Positions 56,973 to 64,000 of a stretch of DNA of 64,000 nucleotides are shown here, piece after piece. The position numbers and the translations under genes were made by a program. The stretch covers positions 558,001 through 622,000 of the forward strand of contig VXAZ01004636.1 in NCBI GenBank assembly GCA_013399875.1, written 5' to 3'. Position 1 is the first letter of the stretch, and each line of letters begins with the position of its first letter. A model generated the notes under the pieces. The model did not search any database. It was not told where the DNA came from and saw only the letters and a list, made by a program, of their open reading frames with translations. The stretch comes from Gymnorhina tibicen. Its lineage: Eukaryota > Chordata > Aves > Passeriformes > Artamidae.

Positions 56973-59900
56973 TCTGCTCCTGCTCTGTCACATACACAGG
57001 GTCTCACCAGTACCTGCACCACTGTTCTTTTCAATTTGGTATTTAGGTAAATTTGGACAAGACTGCTCACGGAGCGGAGGATGGTTCTCAGCATCACTTC
57101 AGTCAGGCAGCTCTGCTTTAGAAGGCAACATTAAACCTTGTAACTCCTCCACTCAATTCCCCCCATCCTCTTAACACACAAGGCAAAAGGTTACTGCAGC
57201 TGTAAGGAGCAGCCCCCAGCCCACAGGGAGGGATGGGAACTTTAGCACCCCAGTTGCTTGGAGGAAATTTCCTAGGAAGAGAATAAGAGTTTTGATCTGT
57301 TTCCATTTAACAGGAATACAGCAATAAAATGCTCCTTTTATCATAAAGCACTGATGCAATTAAGTTCAGACTAGCTGAAATACCAGGCCAAACTCAGCAA
57401 CACTGCTGGACAGTATTGCTAGACAATAGAGGACACTGAGCTTGACCGAAATGAACAGACAGCCTGAAAAGCTGGAGTAGAAATCTTGGCCGCTGTAACT
57501 ATTGTTAGGACTGACTGCAGCTGGTTAACACTGGAAAGTAAGCAGCAAGGGCTTAAGTGGAGGTATCTTGAAGGAACACTTGACCAGCACTAGATTACAG
57601 CAACCAGTCTTGGGGAAATCTATCCTCAAAACATTCTCAACCCCCCTGTCATTGGAAACAAAGGAAATGTTTGCTTCTAATATCTGGGTCTATGGACAGT
57701 TGAAAGGACGGTACAAGTGTGTTTCAACAATACTGAAAAGCTTTTCCGTATAAAGTAGCCAATTTACTGTTATGGTTACACTTAAGTCAATTAAAATGTT
57801 TTATTTGCAAGGATTTGAATCTCTTACCTTCATTAACATTTAGCAGTAAATGGGAGAAAAAAAGTAAATAAAATATTATCTGGCTTTTTAAAGGTCATTC
57901 CAACTTGATCATTATGAAAAGCCAGGTAGGAACACAGAATGTGCCCCTTTGTGTGGATTTAATGCAAGCAGCCAGTGCAGAACACTATCAGTGGAAGACA
58001 GCAAACACCAAGTCAGTGGCTGAGAGTCTGTAGTGCTCGTGTTTAATACATGCTTAATTACAGCCACCCTTTGTTCATGTGACTTGAGATAATTTTCCTT
58101 TTTGCTCAAGCCTCCCATCATAAATCACCCACATCACAGAGCATTTAACTGATGCACCTATTCTTAGCACCTGCTTTTAAACAACCCTAGGCTAGCAATC
58201 CAAACTGATGAAGTGACATACCTAATACTTTGCATGCCTTTACCAAAGGAATAGTCAGCAAGGTTCTGGAATCTGGGTCCTACCTAGGCTGGAGGGTGCG
58301 TAGGAGGGCAACCCCTCCACTGTAATTATGCAGTTATTGCACTGTCTTACTTCAAGAGCTTTCATATTACTGTTTATTAAAAAGAATAACATGGTATTCA
58401 AAATTCATTACCACAAACCTCTTTCAAATGAAGATTTTTATTATTTGTAAATAGATATAAAACTAATGATGCAGGAAGACCCTGAGTTTTTAATAAATAA
58501 AAAAAATTAGACCAGAAAAGTAAGAAATATTTGTGCTCCTGTGGGCAAACATTTATTCAAACACACAGTTTACATTAAGCTTGCTTCTTTCCCTTTTACT
58601 ACATCCCTCACTGCTGATACTAACACGAAAATAGATATTCTCCACAAATCACAGAATTTCTGCAGCAAAATACCACCTAGTACAATACAGAGTTATTTTC
58701 CATCATATCATTGTCTTCGGTAAACAAATTATCCTCCATGCAAAACTACAAATAAAAGCTCTCAACAAATCAATCCTTGTCTAACATGAGGGTTCAAGTG
58801 CTGCAAATCTCCCCTCAATGCACACTAAAAATCGTGCATTTTCCCAAGGCCAGAGGAAAAGAGACCCTTAAGAACCTTACAACTACAGCTTCTGAGAGAC
58901 TTTCCCAAGGAGTTGACATCATCAGTCAGGAGTCCTGAAAGCAACTGAGCAGCTCAAATCTCATCACCCTCATCAAGGAACACAAGCTGCAATGAAATCC
59001 CCAGAGCTCCAAGGCAAGTGCAGAGTAACTGAATTTACACATGGGTGCATACTAAAGTTTTAATGAATATTTAGCTAGTGACAAATTGCTCTGTCTAAAT
59101 TAATTTTTCATAACCACGAAATTTTCAAGAGGATTTCTTTCATTTTCAAGAAAATGAAAACTCCCAGCAAATGTTAAATGCCTTAGGATTTTGCAGCGGA
59201 TACTTCAAATGGTTTTGTTGGGTAGTGATTCAGTGATTAAAATCAAAAGATGATTTGTTTCTTTATTTCTTCTCCTTGGCTATCCTTTCTTCACACAGGT
59301 GCTTCAACCACTTTGTATTTCCTATCAAGGAACCAAGTGGTTCCTCTTGTCCAAGGAAAAGAATTAAATGTTTGCTCTTATTTCCATGGGAGTTGTGCAT
59401 GCGAAAAGCCAATAGTTCAAGAAGCAGGATTAACAGACGTGGGATTAAAAATGTAACCTGAACCTCATAATCAAATCTGAAGCCTTCCAGTTAAAACTTT
59501 CCTCTATCTAAACTAGTGGACAGAGCAGATTGCACTATTAAAATAAATCAATCTACATAGCATCCTATACAGCAAAATATACAACATAAGTTTATTAAAT
59601 GTTACCATCGCATTCAAAGTGAGCCCATCAGTGATGAAAGCTGCAGCAGTGTCAGACCAGCCTGCTGAATGCAGAGCAATGCCCAAGCTCCCACATCCCA
59701 CTGGGTCAGGATGAGCACTCCCGTGGGTGAGAGAGAGGCACCTGCCCCAAGAGCTGCTCATCCTGCACAAGAGCTGCCACCATGCACCAGACTGGGTGCG
59801 TAGACTTGGGCTCAATGTAAGTTGCTTTAATAAAGAGCAAAACCTGAATGTTTCAGTCCAGTTGAAGGTCACTTGCTAGAACCAAATAACAAGAGGGTCA

Positions 59901-60390
59901 GAAGTACCACAAAATTTTTGCTGAGGTGAAACATAAGATACAAGTTATCGTGACTGAGACACAGACTTCATCTGATTTTACAATGATTGTCACCACCACA
60001 GCACACACCGAAATGTGACTTTGAGAACAAATGAGGCAGGAAGGCTCTTGGCTACTTCCACAGAAAGCCGTTCTAAAACTGTATTTCACAAGCAGCTGCT
60101 AGAAAATGTTTATCCAAGAGTACTGCAAGAACTTCTTCAGGCAAGGGTGACCGTTACATTGAGCCCACTTTCTTGGCAGGCTGGGGAGCAGAAATAAAAT
60201 ATTTTCTTCCTTCCTGCTGCTACTTACAGAATGTAAAACATATAGAAAATCTGGAGGTGAGATTTTAATTGCTGATTTTAGAATAGCTGATAATTAGCTT
60301 ACATTCTCTTCAAAATGTAGTTTTCTCCATGACCTGGTAACCAAGCAACAGGAAAAGTAACAATACAAAAGTGTGATAATAAAGCCTTTC

Positions 60391-60406
60391 TTTTTTTTTT
60401 TTTTTA
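60391..60406. repeat. Poly-T run
   Basis: A run of about 16 T bases. Low-complexity DNA or the A-tail of an unrecognised minus-strand retrocopy. Confidence 0.6.
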
Positions 60407-63400
60407 ATACAGAAATTATATTTTCAAGCTAATCATTATTTCTTATTCTATGCATAAATTTATTTCTGTCTCATACTGGAAGAGTCTGGACCAAAAAAAG
60501 GCAATGCAGTTAACATTAAATAAATGGAATAGTTGGGAACAGCATTAGGCTACATTGTAATGTGGCCTGCTGTTCAGTACTCACCAGCAAAATCTTGCCT
60601 GTGTTTTGCCAGGATGGAATACACTACATCTACTACATCTAATACACTACTACAGAGGAGAAACACTAGGAGCTACACTACTCCTTTCCTAAGAGAGATA
60701 ATCATGGCCAAGTGCCAAGAAGTTTGGAACTCAAGTCATACACACTAATAGAGACTTAAGGGGAAAGTATGTACAACAATATTTTTCAGTGTAGCTATTA
60801 AGACTCTGGTCTATTTTGCCAGCCCGTGTCCAACCCCTGCATCGGCACTCAGAGCACACACAGTCACCTTGTCCTTCAGGACACAGACAGGTGTGTTAAG
60901 GTTGGCTCAGGAAACAACTCTTCGACAGCCAAATCCAGAATTCTGAGCTCCACTGGAAGACTGGGGAAGAAACACCATTCTGGCACAGAAACATCTGCAA
61001 ACACATTTCATACTGAGTGTGGGAAGGTTTACACAGCCCTTAGGAGGTGTTTTCTACTCTTTAATTTGAGGAGTTCTTTCTCAAGAGCTTTGCTATTAAA
61101 GGAACCAATTCCCAGCTTTCATGTGCTATGTCTTTAACAAGATGGGCCTAATCAAGTCTTCAAACATAAGAAAGATCAAAGCCTATATCTGTAATAAAAC
61201 AAACGATATGTGTCTGGCATGTATTGACAAGGCTACACGGCTTCAGCTGTTCAGTCTCATTATTACTGACATTCATCATACAAAAATCTGGATGGCATAC
61301 TGGAAGTTCCCTAACTTTCTAGCAAAAATAATGTCAAACAGCAATAACACTTGACTTGACCTCACTTTTACCTTCTTAATACCTGCAGTGATTTGCAAGC
61401 TCAAACAACGCAGCAGCACTTAGAAAAAATTAGGCCTGTCATTAGCACACAGTAAACTTGAAAAACAATAATTTTATGGTAAAAACTTTAACTATTCATT
61501 GGTGCGAACACAACACAGAAACGCTGTACAGCTCCCCTGACAGACCCTTTAAAAAGCCTGCTGAACATCAGTTAAGCCTGACTCCCCCCCTTGAGGTACG
61601 TTGCAGTTACTGGGGCATTTTCTAGATAGGCCTGTCTGGGGTTTGAACTTAATTGAGCAGAATATTAGCTCAGAGATCTGATTCTCCTCTGCTCTGACTA
61701 ATCAACAACACTATGCCCCAATTAAAGGACAGAGCATAGTCTCCTGCACTGCCTGGCACATTCAGTCTCAATAATTTTATTCTTTCCCTTTCTTCTTGTA
61801 ACTGCTCAGTCTCTGTTTGTGCAGCACACAGAGTAGAAGCACCAACCATCAACTTTTCTTAACTTTTAAATAATGGCTCTAATAGATCAGATTAAAAAAA
61901 TCCTTTATCAAATTGAAAACTAATATAATCCATTTATATCTACTTTAAAATATTTGTCTTTTAAGTCACAAAATTAATATAAAATCTACACAAAATTTTT
62001 AAGAATCAGAATTTCATATCACAATCATTTGAAAAATTTGAGTCTCAATTTGGCACAATTGCATTTTACTTTTAAGACCATCCTAGAGGACCTAAGTTAT
62101 TTCCAGAAGTCTTTCATTGAAAATATGTCACCACTTTTCTCCCAAACATGATACAAACTAAGATCTACTACATTTATGTGACTAATGACACTAACAGGAT
62201 AACCTGTTTTGTGAATGTAGGCCTTCCTTTGAAAACAGGAGAACCATGAAAAATAAAACCACTCCCACCCAGAACACTCCCTCTGATATTACAAGAAAGC
62301 CCTGCAGAGCTGAAGTAACTCAGCTGATTACTCGAGGTGACCACAGCGACTGGGTTCCAGTTACTGGTATTCAGCAAAGGTCCCACACTTCAGTGTCTCT
62401 CAAGACAGACTCTACAGACAAAAATTTGTTGGCTCAGGACTGAGAATTGCAGTATTTGTGCTCTGTATTTTGCCTACCACACATCACAATATTAGTGTCA
62501 GGCAAATAAGAAAATAAATTAAGAAAATGCATTCAAGATAAAAGCTAACAGCAAGTGATTCCACAGATCCAGCATTTAAGAAACTTTTAAGCTTTGCTGA
62601 AGGAAACAAACACTTCAATACGAGGTTTACTGGTGCTTTGCATTTCAATCGTGTCACCCTTTCCTAATTGTTCTAATGTCAACACTGTCCTATGCTGTTT
62701 CTGAATAGGCAGTCTTTTCTTTGAAAAAATAACAAGGTTACCACTTCATCCCACACACTGTACAACAGCATAGCCATTTGTTAGGTCCTGCCTTAAAGCC
62801 AATTCAACCTTTTTCTATGATCTCTTTTCAGAAGTGTCAAAGTTCTAGCAATCTAACTTTTTGCAGTTTCTTTTAACAGCATAATCTGGCTTTTATGGCA
62901 AACTAGCTGTCCACAGGTTACAAGAGCCTTTGCTCCTCAAATGTACTGTATCTGCCCTGCTAATTATCTGTCAAAATCTATATGGAGTGGACAGAAACCA
63001 GACTGTCAAAGGGAATTGATGCAATCTATTATTTTCAAATTTCTTACTGTGTGTCATACATCAAGACATACCTTATTCTGGGACATCAAAAAGTGCTGGC
63101 ACAGGAGCAATCCAATGCAATGCCTCAGAAAGACTTTGAAAGCTTTTTATGCTGGACAGCCACCTATTTAGCCAGTGAGCGAGAATAATTCAACAGGAAT
63201 TTTTGGGAACATCTATACCCAGTGTTTTCACACGTCCTGGTATGTCTGTATCAGTGATTACTCCATTATTTGTCTATTTGCTTTTCCTTTCACACCACAG
63301 TTCCTTTTCAACCCTCAGTAAGAAGAGTTGTCCGGACAAGGCTCAGACATTTCTTACTTAATAACAGCTCATCGAGATGCCAGCCAGAAGCAAGGGGTAG

Positions 63401-64000
63401 CAGCCCTCAGTTTAGTGCAGTCACCACCATTTCCAGGGAGCAAGCCAATTGGGAAGGAAAAATGGAACAGTAAAATTAAACGTGTATTTTATCACAGGAT
63501 GAACTAAGCGTAATTTCCAACCAAGGGGTTTTTTTTGTCACTTTTTAGTAGCAGATGACAAGAGAATCCTGTCAGCACTGCAGACTCAGGGAAGAGAGCA
63601 AACTTGGGTTACAAAGCAATTGTGAATTTTTATACAAATTCTTTCACACTACCTAAACAGAGGATTCCAGTGTGCCCACTCTCTGGCTCTTTGCAGAGTG
63701 AGCATTGTGCACTTCAGAAAACAAAAAAAACCCCAAACCCCACCTGAATTGCAAGATGGTTCTAAATTCTGTTTTGGCCTAAGACAGCATAATTGAATCA
63801 ATTTATATTAATAGCTAACTATAAATATTTACAAATAATTATAGATATATATGAATGTGAGCTAAATAAATCTAACATAAAATAAAAATTCTATGATTAG
63901 GAGATGATGCAGTTTAATTTTCTCTTGAAGGAATCACTTTGTGCTATGCTACAGACAAGTGCATCTAAGTATATTTAACAAACAATTCAGTGTAGAACCA

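Larger units (their letters stand above)
56512..64000. other. Gene desert to window end, no gene recognised
   Basis: AT-rich unique DNA. It contains a GCTGCTG/CAGCAGC palindrome at 56950-56972, a repeated AATACACTAC (60618-60627 and 60641-60650) and a poly-T run at about 60391-60406. Enhancer-like texture at 57760-57850 is weak. The longest frames (103-119 residues) are unrecognised. Confidence 0.65.

Noticed and set aside
1..64000. Search for tRNA, rRNA, CRISPR arrays or bacterial operons
   Set aside because: No cloverleaf with intact A and B boxes, no regularly spaced repeats and no prokaryotic gene packing were seen. The window is vertebrate intergenic DNA.

Overview
The window reads as vertebrate, most likely bird, nuclear DNA. 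The evidence is three copies of chicken-repeat-1 (CR1) LINE 3' ends, including the A/T-rich tail motif and the 'ggtttgggttggaaggg' block typical of avian genomes, plus compact CpG islands, eukaryotic splice signals and no prokaryotic gene packing. One protein-coding gene is secure: a single-coding-exon forkhead gene, FOXB1, on the + strand at 17069-18031 (320 residues). No other real gene was recognised. Most other open reading frames are shadows in GC-rich CpG islands or readings through CR1 copies.

Layout. 1-6460 is unremarkable AT-rich intergenic DNA. 6460-23300 is the FOXB1 regulatory domain. Here CpG-dense islands (about 6470-6725, 7740-7890, 8400-8920, 9880-10480, 11910-12610, 15480-15620, 16440-18340, 18600-18775, 21225-21340, 23000-23240) alternate with AT-rich, homeodomain-site-rich blocks that look like conserved non-coding enhancers. 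This mosaic is typical of Polycomb-regulated developmental transcription-factor loci. Just upstream of the coding exon, a donor-like site at 16630 and an acceptor at 17044 suggest a short 5'-UTR intron. Poly(A) signals occur about 1 kb after the stop. A 100-N assembly gap lies at 13817-13916.

23300-64000 is a gene desert of ordinary AT-rich DNA. It carries CR1 fragments at 31639-32440 (- strand), 39353-39396 (- strand) and 55900-56511 (+ strand), a few microsatellites, and scattered candidate distal enhancers (about 40590-40830, 42690-42850, 44130-44360, 52940-53560). FOXB1 is known to sit in a gene-poor interval near ANXA2 and RORA in amniotes, so the desert fits, but neither neighbour is in the window.

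The most unusual structures are two imperfect hairpin-forming elements in regulatory DNA. One, at 14910-14979, is a perfect 12-bp inverted repeat enclosing a second nested hairpin and a (GC)5 run. The other, at 23615-23672, has a 17-bp interrupted stem. A third element at 44174-44332 has a 9-bp hairpin inside a 10-bp long-range inverted repeat. A 9-codon upstream ORF would end one base before the proposed splice donor. Conservation and transcription of all of these are untested here; the enhancer calls rest on sequence appearance only.
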